DNA of 64,000 nucleotides, from contig NZ_FNGY01000004.1 in the NCBI RefSeq assembly GCF_900103665.1, forward strand, positions 62,001 through 126,000. The letters run 5' to 3'. Under the pieces are notes generated by a model. That model saw nothing but the letters and a program-made list of their open reading frames with translations. It was not told the DNA's origin and did not search any database. Of this stretch, positions 7,650-16,764 are shown piece after piece. The position numbers and the translations under genes were made by a program. The DNA comes from Pedobacter steynii (lineage in GTDB: Bacteria; Bacteroidota; Bacteroidia; Sphingobacteriales; Sphingobacteriaceae). Each line of letters begins with the position of its first letter. The stretch's first letter is position 1.

Positions 7650-8654
7650 ATGATTTTTGAATTCACATCGTCTGAACACATTGGAATGCTAAGTGCTTTT
7701 GCAAAAGCCATTGGCAGCAAAGTAGAAAATGGGATCGTTGAGCTTCCTGAACACTTGGGAAATGGCTATATGAGAGGACTCGATCTCGGTCCTCAGATCC
7801 GAATGATGATCAGACAATATGAGCTTAACGAAGATTTAGTATTCAGACGTTCTGCTTCAGGAAATGGGACGAGAGTTGTCGTCATCGCATTTCACAATTT
7901 CTTCTATCCCTCATCCGATAAAAAGCCTGGTTTGCCCTTCGTCCAGATCACCACAGCAGGTATTGATTATGAAGATTTCTTTCCGGTAAACTCCACTATC
8001 AATACCATCATTATCGCGGTAAATGTCGATTTACTGAAAACGCTGCTGCATCCCGGGAAAGAAGATGCCTTGTTCCAGGAAGAAGATACCCTGCTGCAAG
8101 AAGAAGATGCCCTGTTCCGAAACATTCTTTACGGAAACCAGCCGTTTTTATATGAAGAGCTCATATCTCCGCAAATGCAGGCATTGGCCAACCAGATTGT
8201 AACTGCCGGTCAAAATGGTCCCTTACAACATTTCTTCTACAGGCTAAAAGCCGAAGAGCTGATCTATTTGCTATTTATGGAATTGTTAAAACGCAGGGAA
8301 GCACCTGCTCAGACACTTAATGTGGCGGATGTAAAGAAGATCTATCAGGTAAAGGACAAAATCCTGGCCCATATAGATCATCCTCCCAAATTGGAAGAAC
8401 TGGCAAAGTTTTCCGGCATGAGCGAATCGAAATTGAAGCGATTGTTCAAACAGATTTTCGGAAAGAACATTTACGACTATTACCAGTCGTTCAGGATGAC
8501 CGAGGCCGCTTATCTTTTAAAAGAAAAAGGATTATCCGTATCGGAAACTGGTTATCAGCTGGGCTTTTCCAATTTGAGTCATTTTGCAAGGGTATTTGAA
8601 AAATATATCGGACTTAAACCAAAGCGTTACGCTTCGACGAACGCATCGCTATAG
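7650..8654 (+). CDS. AraC-family transcriptional regulator
   Basis: A 334-residue regulator. The last ~100 residues carry the double helix-turn-helix: LEELAKFSGMSESKLKRLFKQIFG is the first recognition unit and VSETGYQLGFSNLSHFARVFEKYIGLKPKRY is the second, with the family's GF..LSHF.R.F....G..P..Y signature. The N-terminal ~220 residues form an effector domain of the AraC_N type. An acidic insert of three seven-residue repeats occupies residues ~138-158. The gene is divergent from the Tet(X)-like monooxygenase, the usual arrangement for a local activator responding to the enzyme's substrate. Its 3' end overlaps the convergent membrane protein gene by six bases. Confidence 0.85.
   Translation: MIFEFTSSEHIGMLSAFAKAIGSKVENGIVELPEHLGNGYMRGLDLGPQIRMMIRQYELNEDLVFRRSASGNGTRVVVIAFHNFFYPSSDKKPGLPFVQITTAGIDYEDFFPVNSTINTIIIAVNVDLLKTLLHPGKEDALFQEEDTLLQEEDALFRNILYGNQPFLYEELISPQMQALANQIVTAGQNGPLQHFFYRLKAEELIYLLFMELLKRREAPAQTLNVADVKKIYQVKDKILAHIDHPPKLEELAKFSGMSESKLKRLFKQIFGKNIYDYYQSFRMTEAAYLLKEKGLSVSETGYQLGFSNLSHFARVFEKYIGLKPKRYASTNASL
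8061..8123 (+). repeat. Three in-frame 21-nt repeats encoding EDALFQE-like heptads
   Basis: Three tandem 21-base units encode EDALFQE, EDTLLQE and EDALFRN within the AraC regulator's sensor domain. The copy number could vary by slippage while keeping frame, changing the length of an acidic heptad helix. Confidence 0.8.
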
Positions 8655-9107
8655 CAAACCCAAGGCCTGTTTCCTTTCGTCAAAAGCGGCAATGATCTGC
8701 TTTGGTCTTTTATTTAACTGCGCTGTTGAAACACGTAGTAAATTGCCGTTCTTTAACGTAATGACCAGTGTGTATGTCGTGTTTACCACATCCCCCTCTG
8801 CCGTTTTGTTCCTCACAGTCTCTTCCAGAATTTTGTAGGATTCCAGGTCCTGCCATTCGTAAAATGCTTTATCATCCAACTTCAACCCTTCATCGGTGAG
8901 GATGAGCACATTGGGACGTCTTAAATAAACCATGACGTAAACTCCGATAACCATGACAAAAAGCATGTAAATCAGGAGCAGTATAAATACAATGACATTC
9001 GTCTCGTAAAAATACAGCACCACAATTGCGGGACCGAGGAACAGCAGCACATTTGCGACCTCCAGCGGCAGGGATTTCCAGGATTTCTTAATCACCAATG
9101 GTCTCAT
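8649..9107 (-). CDS. Two-TM membrane protein with PH-like cytoplasmic domain, unknown
   Basis: A 152-residue protein with two adjacent transmembrane segments (about residues 18-36 and 40-62), a basic turn (YLRRPN), and a C-terminal soluble part of alternating strands (VLILTDEGLKLDD, FYEWQDLESYKI, YTLVITLKNGNLLRVSTAQL) ending in a helix. This layout matches small bacterial PH-like membrane proteins of the STM3941 kind, whose function is not established. It converges with the AraC gene and overlaps its end by six bases. No neighbour suggests a function. Confidence 0.7.
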   Translation of the reverse strand: MRPLVIKKSWKSLPLEVANVLLFLGPAIVVLYFYETNVIVFILLLIYMLFVMVIGVYVMVYLRRPNVLILTDEGLKLDDKAFYEWQDLESYKILEETVRNKTAEGDVVNTTYTLVITLKNGNLLRVSTAQLNKRPKQIIAAFDERKQALGLL

Positions 9108-9229
9108 AACATGCGATCTAAAAGGACAATCTATAGGATAAAGATCCTTAATTTATTTATATTTTTAAGCCTGATGTCGCAACTCCCCCCTTTTATTGTC
9201 GGTTATGCACGTGATGTCCTCTCTTTAAG

Positions 9230-9251
9230 ATTGCTATCTTAGTATAGCAAT
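9230..9251. promoter_or_regulatory. 8-bp inverted repeat upstream of the VOC gene
   Basis: ATTGCTAT at 9230-9237 and ATAGCAAT at 9244-9251 form a perfect repeat around CTTAGT, ending 26 bases before the ATG at 9278. Position and symmetry suit an operator overlapping the promoter or leader. Confidence 0.4.
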
Positions 9252-9277
9252 AAATTTAACCATAAAGCTTAAAAACC

Positions 9278-10120
9278 ATGAAAAATTCCATTTATCCTTG
9301 TTTAGCAATCAAAGGTAAAATTGCAGCAGCATCAGATTTTTACATCCAGACTTTTGGAGAAGGAAAAGTTAGTCAAAACACACCTTTTGTCATACAGATT
9401 GAATTGAGCGGTCAGAAATTTATGCTCCTCAATGAAGGGCCTTCTTCTACTCCTAACCCCTCCATCTCATTTATGGTGGTATCTGAAAATCCGGAAGAAA
9501 CAGAAAAATACTGGAATAAGCTAATCGAGGAAGGCAAAGCATTAATGCCACTCGACAGCTACGACTGGAGCCCAAAATACGGCTGGGTGGAAGACAAATA
9601 CGGCGTTTCCTGGCAATTGTTTACAGGCAGTAAAGGCGAAACCGGACAGAAGTTTAGCCCTACCCTCATGTTTACAGGTGCCAATGCGGGAAAGGCAGCA
9701 GCGGCAATGGAGCGATACACCAAGCTTTTCTCTAATGCTCACGTCGGAGGCGTATTATATTATACCGAAGAAGATGGCGACAATCCCGAATTTGTGAAAC
9801 ATGCACAATTCAAGATCAAAGATAGTTCCTTCATGGCCATGGACAGTTCTGCAGCCCATGCTTTTACGTTCAATGACGGTGTATCTTTAGTGGTGGAATG
9901 TGAAAATCAGGAAGAAATTGACAAATACTGGTCGCAATTAACCAGCAATGGAGGTTATGAAGTAGCTTGTGGCTGGTTAACCGATCAATATGGCATCAGC
10001 TGGCAGATCATACCTGCGGACATCATCAAATGGGTGACCGACCCTGAGCGCAGTGCAAGGGTGATGAACGTGATGATGAAAATGAAAAAACTCGTGATTG
10101 CTGACCTGGAAAATGCTTAA
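9278..10120 (+). CDS. Two-domain VOC-family protein (PhnB/glyoxalase-like)
   Basis: A 280-residue cytosolic protein made of two copies of the PhnB-type vicinal-oxygen-chelate domain, roughly residues 5-120 and 125-255. Each half repeats the same landmarks: FYIQTFGEGKVS against RYTKLFSNAHVGG, the FMLLNEG/FMAMDSS strand, the EE.EKYWNKL/EEIDKYWSQL helix and the closing GWVEDKYGVSWQLF/GWLTDQYGISWQI. These domains bind a metal in glyoxalases and dioxygenases, but PhnB-like members are often of unknown activity and some lack metal ligands. A perfect 8-bp inverted repeat lies just upstream. A second long inverted repeat separates it from the following SnoaL-like gene. Confidence 0.8.
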   Translation: MKNSIYPCLAIKGKIAAASDFYIQTFGEGKVSQNTPFVIQIELSGQKFMLLNEGPSSTPNPSISFMVVSENPEETEKYWNKLIEEGKALMPLDSYDWSPKYGWVEDKYGVSWQLFTGSKGETGQKFSPTLMFTGANAGKAAAAMERYTKLFSNAHVGGVLYYTEEDGDNPEFVKHAQFKIKDSSFMAMDSSAAHAFTFNDGVSLVVECENQEEIDKYWSQLTSNGGYEVACGWLTDQYGISWQIIPADIIKWVTDPERSARVMNVMMKMKKLVIADLENA

Positions 10121-10129
10121 AAATAGCAC

Positions 10130-10199
10130 AAGGATTTTGTTTGGATTTAGTGCTTTGAAGTATCATTTTACTTAATTTGCCGGTCAAAACAAAATCCTT
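10130..10199 (+). promoter_or_regulatory. 13-bp inverted repeat ending at the start codon of the next gene
   Basis: AAGGATTTTGTTT at 10130-10142 and AAACAAAATCCTT at 10187-10199 are perfectly complementary and separated by 44 bases. The right arm ends exactly one base before the ATG at 10200. In a read-through transcript from the VOC gene the helix would mask the initiation region of the SnoaL-like gene. Confidence 0.45.
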
Positions 10200-10562
10200 A
10201 TGAAAAACCTTTCCTTCGAACATATCGCCCAACAATGGTTTGACGCATTCAACGCCCACAACCTGGAATCACTATTGGCATTATACGATGAGGAAGCCAT
10301 CCATTTTAGTCCGAAGCTAAAAATAAGACAGCCTGAAACCGGAGGATTGGTACGCGGAAAGGCAGCACTGCGGGAATGGTGGAAAGATTCTTTCGAACGC
10401 CTGCCTACTTTGCATTACCAACCTACCTCCTTCACTGCCAATGAGGAACGTGTTTTTATGGAATATATAAGAACGGTGGAAGGCGAACCGGAAATGCTGA
10501 TCGCGGAAGTCCTTGAAATCAGCCATGGAAAAATAAATGCATCCAGGGTTTACCATGGCTAG
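10200..10562 (+). CDS. SnoaL-like / NTF2-fold protein
   Basis: A 120-residue protein with the compact NTF2-like cone fold of the SnoaL family: an N-terminal helix (IAQQWFDAFNAHNLESLLALYDEEAIHFSP), a middle helix (GKAALREWWKDSFERLPTLHY) and C-terminal strands (RVFMEYIRTVEGEPEMLIAEVLEISHGKI). Many such proteins act as small isomerases, hydrolases or ligand binders; no specific reaction can be assigned. It follows the VOC gene by 79 bases that form a long inverted repeat and precedes a small hypothetical gene on the same strand. Confidence 0.78.
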   Translation: MKNLSFEHIAQQWFDAFNAHNLESLLALYDEEAIHFSPKLKIRQPETGGLVRGKAALREWWKDSFERLPTLHYQPTSFTANEERVFMEYIRTVEGEPEMLIAEVLEISHGKINASRVYHG

Positions 10563-10599
10563 TGTAAAGAAAAAATCGTAAATTATAAAAAATACGACA

Positions 10600-10848
10600 A
10601 TGGGAAAATATCAGCAGGAATGGAAATCCTTACTTCAAAGAGAAGAAGCATTCAAAGATTGGAAGATTCGGTCCAGTGGTGGCGACCTGTTGATCCGCGT
10701 TCCTGAAGACACCGACATGGATTTGCTAAAAATGCAGTTTTCCGACCTCATCGGGCCAATGGCCCCATTAATTAAATCACCTAAAAGCACCCTGAAGTTC
10801 TACGTAGGAAGCACAAATGAAGCTGATTTTATATTTACCCTGAACTGA
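10600..10848 (+). CDS. Small hypothetical protein (82 aa)
   Basis: An 82-residue frame with an ATG start 37 bases after the SnoaL-like gene. It is acidic and amphipathic, with a helix (YQQEWKSLLQREEAFKDWKI), strands (SGGDLLIRVPEDTD) and a closing STLKFYVGSTNEADFIFTL. Codon use resembles its neighbours and there is no signal or membrane segment. I do not recognise a family. It is probably cotranscribed with the SnoaL-like gene. Confidence 0.55.
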   Translation: MGKYQQEWKSLLQREEAFKDWKIRSSGGDLLIRVPEDTDMDLLKMQFSDLIGPMAPLIKSPKSTLKFYVGSTNEADFIFTLN

Positions 10849-10919
10849 TTCTAAACAGGCAGCCCCTTATTCGACTCCCTCCCGGCTGATTATATTTCCT
10901 ACTGGTTAGGTACTATCAC

Positions 10920-10955
10920 CCCTATCGCCTGCTTTTTTCACGCAGGAGAATAGGG
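10920..10955. other. Weak hairpin upstream of the cysteine-rich lipoprotein gene
   Basis: CCCTAT/ATAGGG and CCTGC/GCAGG arms form an interrupted stem around TTTTTTCAC, 80-115 bases before the ATG at 11036. It could end transcription of the small hypothetical gene or sit in the leader of the next gene. Confidence 0.3.
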
Positions 10956-11035
10956 TGGTTTTACGCTATCCTAAAGACGCGTGGCTGGATAACTTTGGTA
11001 AGACCAATCGATTCCCACCACAAAATCTTAAAAAC

Positions 11036-13102
11036 ATGACCAGAAATTCAATTAAAGCAAAGGCGATCATCATTCTGGTGCTCGCTTTTGCGTTTACCGG
11101 CTGCGCTCCCGGTATCCGCAATTATGTGAACAAAAAGTATCCGCCGGTATCTTCTTTAGCAAAAAGCACAGCGGCAGTAAAACAATCCATTGAGGGCCTG
11201 CAAAAGCTTTCGCAGGTTGATCTCGGTGCAAAGATCAGTTCAGGTATGATGGACAGCACCTTTCACCAGTATTTTGATTCCCTGATAAAGAAGAACGATA
11301 CACTGGGACTTGCCGAAGTGGAAAAAATAGAAGTCGTAAAAAAGCCCGTCTTTTCCCTTGGAAATCAGGAGCTCATTATTGGAACTTCCCTTAAATTTTT
11401 CCTGAAGAAGAACAAGTACCTGAAGGATATCCAGATTTCTTTTACCGGACGACTGGCCCCTTCCATAGCTGGCGATACACTCGTCCTGAGGCCTGGCTTT
11501 CAACGCATTAAAATAGAAGCCCTGCACCTGAGCAAATGTCTGTTTCTGGGGAAAGCCGCAAAACTTGCCGTAAATAGTCTCTGTCTGGCATTTATGGACA
11601 ACATCAACGGACAGATCAAGGACATCAATATTAAAATCAGTTATCCTCCTTTGCCTGAAGAAAAAATATCAAAACTGATCGGTACAAACGCCAACATTAT
11701 CATCAGGAACGATTTTACTTTTAAGCTAAAAAGCAAAATACTAACCCCCGTTATCCTGATCAATCCGCAGAATCTGCTCGTCCTATCCGCAATAGCAGAT
11801 GGAAAGGAGGATTCAGGCTCAATCGCTATTGCGGCTCAAACGGATACGATTAAAGCTAATCCGGCAATTGATCACCTGCAAAAGCCCGCGTTCTTTGTCA
11901 ACGAAAAGCAGCAATTGATCTCCGTCAATAACGTCGTACTGGCCAATATGACCTCGGCAAGTACAGATAAAACCGCCGAAAATCTCCCTCAGAATGAATT
12001 TAACGAGCAATATGCTTATCTGGATTCTGCCTTTCGGGAAAGCTGGAAAATTGGATTGGATACCATAGATTACCGGGATTCAACCAGTTCAGCAGTCCAC
12101 CTGTCGTACGGCGCAATTTCAAGAATTACAAATGAACTGTTCCGTGATGTTAAGTTTGATCTTGCTTACAAGATTGATATTTCCACACCGTTTAAGGAGA
12201 CAAATATCAAACTTGACGAGATTCAGAAACCAGATTGCGGCGCCATTCATTTTGACTGCAACTTAAACAATTGCTCCAATGGATTGAGTAATTGCGACTA
12301 TGACTGTAAATGGTGGCAAGGATGGTGTTATGCCAGGCAAGCAGCCTGCAAATCCTGGAATGCAGTAAAATGGTCTGCATGCCAGGCCGCCAACGCACTA
12401 AAACTGACCCAGTGCGCGGCTGAACTCGTTACCAGAAAAGCATTTTGTTATACTACCGTTGCGGCCATATTCCTATACGACAACATGATTAAACCTGTTG
12501 GCAAATTTAACGGGTATGCAAAAGCCTCAGGAACAATTTCCGGAGGAATAGACCAAACCTTGCCAGACGGCATCAATTCGATCAGCTTCAACGGATCTAT
12601 AGACGCGGACATCAATGCCGAAGTTGGCCTTGGCTTTGTTCCTTCGGGACTACTCGGATTGATGGTCTGCAGCCTCCCTACCGCGGCCAAGTTCAACCTT
12701 AACCACATTACGCTGGCCGACAAAAAGCTGCAATTGAGGGCAGACTTCTTACGTCTCACCAACAATGAGCATCCTTTTCTTAAAATAAGCATGAGCAAAT
12801 TGACCTTACCAGTTAAACTTAAGGAACCATTCTTAATAGAAATACTAAAAAACCCAAAGCTGATCCTGAACTGTGGCTCAGGAATCCTCGCCGGACTTTC
12901 CTATCTGGCATTAGCGAAATCTGAAACCTTTAATAAATTCCTTGACCTGTCTCTTAAAGGCAGTTACAACTTTGATATCCAGCATGATTTTGACATTCAA
13001 CTGCCCGCTATCCCATTAGAGGTACTTCAGTACAAAACCATTCTCAACCCGGCCTGGGGAAGTAAAAGTTTAGTTTACAACAACCTTATTCAAAAACCAT
13101 GA
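11036..13102 (+). CDS. Large lipoprotein with a cysteine-striped helical insert, unknown function
   Basis: A 688-residue lipoprotein. I chose the ATG at 11036 because it gives a perfect signal (MTRNSIKAKAIIILVLAFAF) with lipobox FTGC; the longer frame starts with a GTG 81 bases upstream and would bury the signal. The body has long alternating-strand segments flanking a 71-residue insert (residues ~401-471) with ten cysteines. The last four (at 438, 449, 460 and 471) are spaced exactly 11 residues apart in a Lys/Trp-rich helix, suggesting a disulfide-linked helical stalk. The C-terminal third mentions repeated hydrophobic amphipathic strands. No catalytic motif or named family is recognised with confidence. 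The stop overlaps the start of the TPR gene (ATGA), so the two are translationally coupled. Confidence 0.8.
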   Translation: MTRNSIKAKAIIILVLAFAFTGCAPGIRNYVNKKYPPVSSLAKSTAAVKQSIEGLQKLSQVDLGAKISSGMMDSTFHQYFDSLIKKNDTLGLAEVEKIEVVKKPVFSLGNQELIIGTSLKFFLKKNKYLKDIQISFTGRLAPSIAGDTLVLRPGFQRIKIEALHLSKCLFLGKAAKLAVNSLCLAFMDNINGQIKDINIKISYPPLPEEKISKLIGTNANIIIRNDFTFKLKSKILTPVILINPQNLLVLSAIADGKEDSGSIAIAAQTDTIKANPAIDHLQKPAFFVNEKQQLISVNNVVLANMTSASTDKTAENLPQNEFNEQYAYLDSAFRESWKIGLDTIDYRDSTSSAVHLSYGAISRITNELFRDVKFDLAYKIDISTPFKETNIKLDEIQKPDCGAIHFDCNLNNCSNGLSNCDYDCKWWQGWCYARQAACKSWNAVKWSACQAANALKLTQCAAELVTRKAFCYTTVAAIFLYDNMIKPVGKFNGYAKASGTISGGIDQTLPDGINSISFNGSIDADINAEVGLGFVPSGLLGLMVCSLPTAAKFNLNHITLADKKLQLRADFLRLTNNEHPFLKISMSKLTLPVKLKEPFLIEILKNPKLILNCGSGILAGLSYLALAKSETFNKFLDLSLKGSYNFDIQHDFDIQLPAIPLEVLQYKTILNPAWGSKSLVYNNLIQKP

Positions 13103-14481
13103 AAACACTAAAGAAATGTCTTTTGGCAATGGTCATACTCCTCAATAGCCAGTTTGCAGTTGCACAGGTTCAAGACAAAAACAGGATCAAAATAAAATTG
13201 AATGAAGCCCTGCAGGCAAACCGTTTAGACCTTGCCACAGGTTTCGCTGAAGCTTTGTTAAATAAAGCAGATTCTCCGGATGATTATCTCCTTGGCGCAT
13301 CCGTGTTTGAGCTAAAGGGAGAACAAAAAAAATCTGATCCGCTGTACCTTAAAGCATTGGAATTCAAAAACGGCGAACAATTTAAGGTTTACCATGACCT
13401 TGGTTATGTTTATTTGAGAAGGTCTGACCATGGGAAAGCAAAATCCTATATGCTCAACTCATTACAAATGAATGCGGCCCAGCCTGAACTCAACCATGTG
13501 CTCTCTGCCATCTACCAAGTGGATAAAAAACCAGATAGCGCATTGATCTATGGCTTGAAAGCTTATCAACAAATTCCGACAAATCCAGACTATATTAAAC
13601 AACTCGCTAACTATTACCTGAGGGCTGGAAATTTGGAAGAAGCGATCGTTTATCTGGAAAAGTTAAGCGGAAAAGAAAAGGGCAATGACAGTGCAAAACT
13701 TGCGCTTGCGGGCCTGTATTTGAAAACCGACGACTTTGCAAAAGCGCTGCCCCTATATCAGTCCCTCAGTCAGGATTCACTAGATCGCCACGATTTCCTC
13801 TACGGCCTGGCAACCTGCTATCTGGAAACGGAGCAGCCATACGATGCTGCACAGACGATCTCCAAAGCGATAGCAATGACCGGCAATCCTCAAAAGAGCT
13901 ATTATGACCTGCTCATACAAAGCTATGCAGCAACAGGAGAACACCACAAAGTGATCCAGACTTATCAAAATGGCTTGGAGAAAGGAATCAGTTCCTATGG
14001 AAATTGGCTTACAGAATACAATACAGCGGTTAACGAGGTGAAAAATGAGCTGATCACCCTTGACCAGAGCCCCGGTTTGATACAAAAAGCCAGCTTAGTC
14101 AAACTCTCTGCGATCTACCTCGCTGCTAAAGACTATGGAAGCGCCATCAAGGTCATTAATGAATACAAAAAACTTGGTGGAATGGATAACGACTCCACAA
14201 AAATCGTCGCAGCGAGTGCTTATCTGGGACTACAGCGCTATAGCGAGGCAAAAGAGGCGCTGACAGGCACAGACAAAACCTTCAGCGCAGAAAATGCCGG
14301 TCTGTTTGTTGCAATTTTGTATAAACTGAAAGATTACCAATCTCTGATTGGCATCCTGGAGGGCCCGAATAAAGAAGAAACCACCCTTGATCAGGATTTA
14401 CGGGATGATCTTTTGTTCAGAAGTTATTCAAAGCTGGGTGATCAGAAAAAAGCATCAAAATACCTGCATTTGAGCAATTAA
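13099..14481 (+). CDS. Periplasmic TPR-repeat protein
   Basis: A 460-residue protein with a Sec signal (cleavage after FAVAQ, about residue 23) followed by tetratricopeptide-like helical repeats across nearly the entire length, for example DYLLGASVFELKGEQKKS, KVYHDLGYVYLRRSDHGKA, DYIKQLANYYLRAGNLEEAI and AKLALAGLYLKTDDFAKAL. TPR arrays scaffold protein complexes; no enzymatic domain is attached. Its ATG overlaps the stop of the preceding cysteine-rich lipoprotein by four bases, so the two very probably form a functional pair in the periplasm or outer membrane. It ends at a bidirectional terminator. Confidence 0.85.
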   Translation: MKTLKKCLLAMVILLNSQFAVAQVQDKNRIKIKLNEALQANRLDLATGFAEALLNKADSPDDYLLGASVFELKGEQKKSDPLYLKALEFKNGEQFKVYHDLGYVYLRRSDHGKAKSYMLNSLQMNAAQPELNHVLSAIYQVDKKPDSALIYGLKAYQQIPTNPDYIKQLANYYLRAGNLEEAIVYLEKLSGKEKGNDSAKLALAGLYLKTDDFAKALPLYQSLSQDSLDRHDFLYGLATCYLETEQPYDAAQTISKAIAMTGNPQKSYYDLLIQSYAATGEHHKVIQTYQNGLEKGISSYGNWLTEYNTAVNEVKNELITLDQSPGLIQKASLVKLSAIYLAAKDYGSAIKVINEYKKLGGMDNDSTKIVAASAYLGLQRYSEAKEALTGTDKTFSAENAGLFVAILYKLKDYQSLIGILEGPNKEETTLDQDLRDDLLFRSYSKLGDQKKASKYLHLSN

Positions 14482-14487
14482 CCCATT

Positions 14488-14526
14488 ACAAGTATGGTGT
14501 CAGCCTTTATCAGACGCCATACTTGT
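14488..14526. terminator. Bidirectional terminator between convergent genes
   Basis: A 14-bp stem (14488-14501 with 14513-14526, one G-T pair) around an 11-base loop lies between the TPR gene stop and the stop of the leftward FUSC gene. Confidence 0.7.
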
Positions 14527-16653
14527 TCATATAAAATACATTTTCAGTTCCAAAGACAAATCCAGCAGGAGATTTAGCTGATGCTGTGCATTCCCTTCAT
14601 CTGCATCTTCCTCTTCGATTTTAGCAGAATGTACCACTTCATTAAATTGATTCAGATTCAGACGGCAGCTGTGTTGTACGCAATATTCCAGATTGTTTAA
14701 GGCCTCAGATGCCAATAATATTCCGGTATCCTGTCGGACATTTTGCTTTGCAGACAATGATAAAGAAGCAATGATCGAATTAATTCTGTAGCTGAGCATC
14801 TGGATGGCATAAATTCCCTGCATGTCCACCTCTTTACTTTTTGGTTCCAGGTGCAGGTATTGTAATGCTTCAGAAAATTTAGCCAGCTGGATATACCCGC
14901 TTTTTCTGGCTAGCTTTGAAGCATTAATTCCAGTTTGAATCCCCCGGAGTTCTTCCTTTACTTTGAGCAAATAATTGCGGTTGGCTTCCAGAATGTTTGA
15001 AATCAAGCTTTTTAAACCTTTGGTCTCCCAGATCGGGAAAAGAAATGCGGCAAGGAAAGCAATGATACAACCGATAATGGTATATAAGATCCTTTCCGTA
15101 ATGATGTGATCTGCATGTCCATCATAAATACTAAGACATAAGATCACCATCGAGGTAATAAACATCACACTTATAGAATACCTGATTCGGTTGAAGGTAA
15201 AAAAACCAAGTAGCATAAACGCCGAGATGATCAGTAACACTGCCGCCTGTTTAATCACCAGCATTAAAACAATCCCGATAACTGCACCGATGAAAGTACC
15301 GGATAAGCGTTCTACATTTCTTTTCCAGGTTAAGCCAAACCTCGGCTTTGCAACGATCACTATCGTGAGTAACAGCCAGTAACTGTATCTTCCAAAAGGA
15401 AACAACAGGGTGATCAGGTAAGCAAACAAACACAAAAGCGCCAGTCGTAAAGAAAACTTAAAAACCGCCGAACTAAAAGAAAAATGCTGTTTTAACGACG
15501 TCTGACTAAACAGTTGAGGAGATAAAAAATCTTCATAGGTAAGCTCGTTCGAACTCAGGTCCGGATGAAGGACAGAGATCGGCTGATCTCCTTTAATCAC
15601 CTGAATATGGAGTGCGATATCTTCCATATTTCGCAATACTTTATGCAGGATCCGGGAATTTACAGCTCCCTCCTGTTGCGCAAGGGCGAGGAGTTCTGCT
15701 TTGGCCTTTTCAAATTTCATAAAACGCTGAGAGGGCAAAATCTTCTTTGGCCTTAAAAAAATGCCACTAAGTATTTCCAGCTCTTCGGCTAATATATCAA
15801 TCAGTTCAATGATCAGTTACAGGGCTCCGGTTTTATCCAGCGCTTTTCTTACATCTGCATAGTCATAATGAATGGCCGTTACCTGCTCATACAGATCAAT
15901 GACGCTGATTGCGCTGCGCAACAATTGCTGTCCTCTTTCATTCGCCGGTTTCATGGCTGTTTTATCACTGAGCAACAGATTTCTCACGAGTTCCTGCTTC
16001 TCACTCACCTTAATGTGTAAAGCAATGGTTTCGCTGTAACACTCATCCAGCGGAGCCTCAGGGTTATAACAGTTCGCTTTAGACCTCAGAAATAAAGAGG
16101 TCGTGGTAATACATTCAAAAATCGCCTGATGTAAAGAACGGTAAGGCCAGATCGCAATCTGAATCAGACTGATGAGGTAATACCAACATCCGCCAAGAAA
16201 AACATACCAACTGAACAATAAGGGATGAACCGGATGCAGTCCAAGGGTGAAAATACCCAGGATAATGGCCATAGTCCCTGTTAAGGCCATCCTGCTTCCA
16301 AAAATGGCGAACATCGAAAACACAAAAGACAGCAGAAAAATGCTGGCCGCTGTTAACCAGTGGTTGCCCAGTGAGGAGGAAACGATCAGCGCTGTAACAA
16401 AGAAGGACAGGATACTAATGATGGCACTTTTGAATTTGTTAGCTCTGTTTCCCGGTGCATCCGTTAAACTGATCAGCAACGCACCCACCCCCACTCCGAT
16501 GGCCATTTTGGGTTGATGGTAAAAGAACAGCAGGGCAAAAGGCAGCACAATGGTGATGGTATTTCGCAAAGCATCCGTAAAATACTCTCCATAAATCAAA
16601 CTGATCAACCTGGATGGTATGTTATCCCATTTCACCAAACCCTTACTAAACAT
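14527..16653 (-). pseudogene. FUSC/YccS-family inner-membrane protein interrupted by an in-frame TAA
   Basis: Two frames, 16653-15817 (278 residues) and 15816-14527, are in the same phase and together give a ~708-codon protein of normal FUSC-family length. The first half has six transmembrane segments (TITIVLPFALLFFYH, IGVGVGALLISLTDAPGNRANKF and others) and a cytosolic helical domain; the second half repeats a membrane block (LRLALLCLFAYLITLLFPFGRYSYW, FGLTWKRNVERLSGTFIGAVIGIV) with the conserved R..GT..GA motif. A single TAA at 15817-15819 separates them, right after DKTGAL, and family-like sequence (LIIELIDILAEELEIL) resumes at once. The downstream part has no good start of its own (a TTG at 15738). 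FUSC proteins are linked to efflux of aromatic acids and similar compounds. It is either a recent nonsense pseudogene or a sequence error. Confidence 0.75.
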
Positions 16654-16764
16654 AAAACGAACTGAATTTATTATTTCGCCGCAAAATTATTGTATAAAAA
16701 CGGAATGTGGTTGAAGAACCGAAAAAAAAATCCATACAATGGTGGCCAATAGCCCAATAATACC

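Noticed and set aside
10955..11035. GTG start of the cysteine-rich lipoprotein
   Set aside because: It would bury a perfect lipoprotein signal under 27 residues; ATG 11036 restores it.
14527..15738. A separate 403-residue gene starting with TTG at 15738
   Set aside because: It is the second half of the FUSC gene in the same phase as 15817-16653, and family sequence continues across the stop; the TTG has no support.
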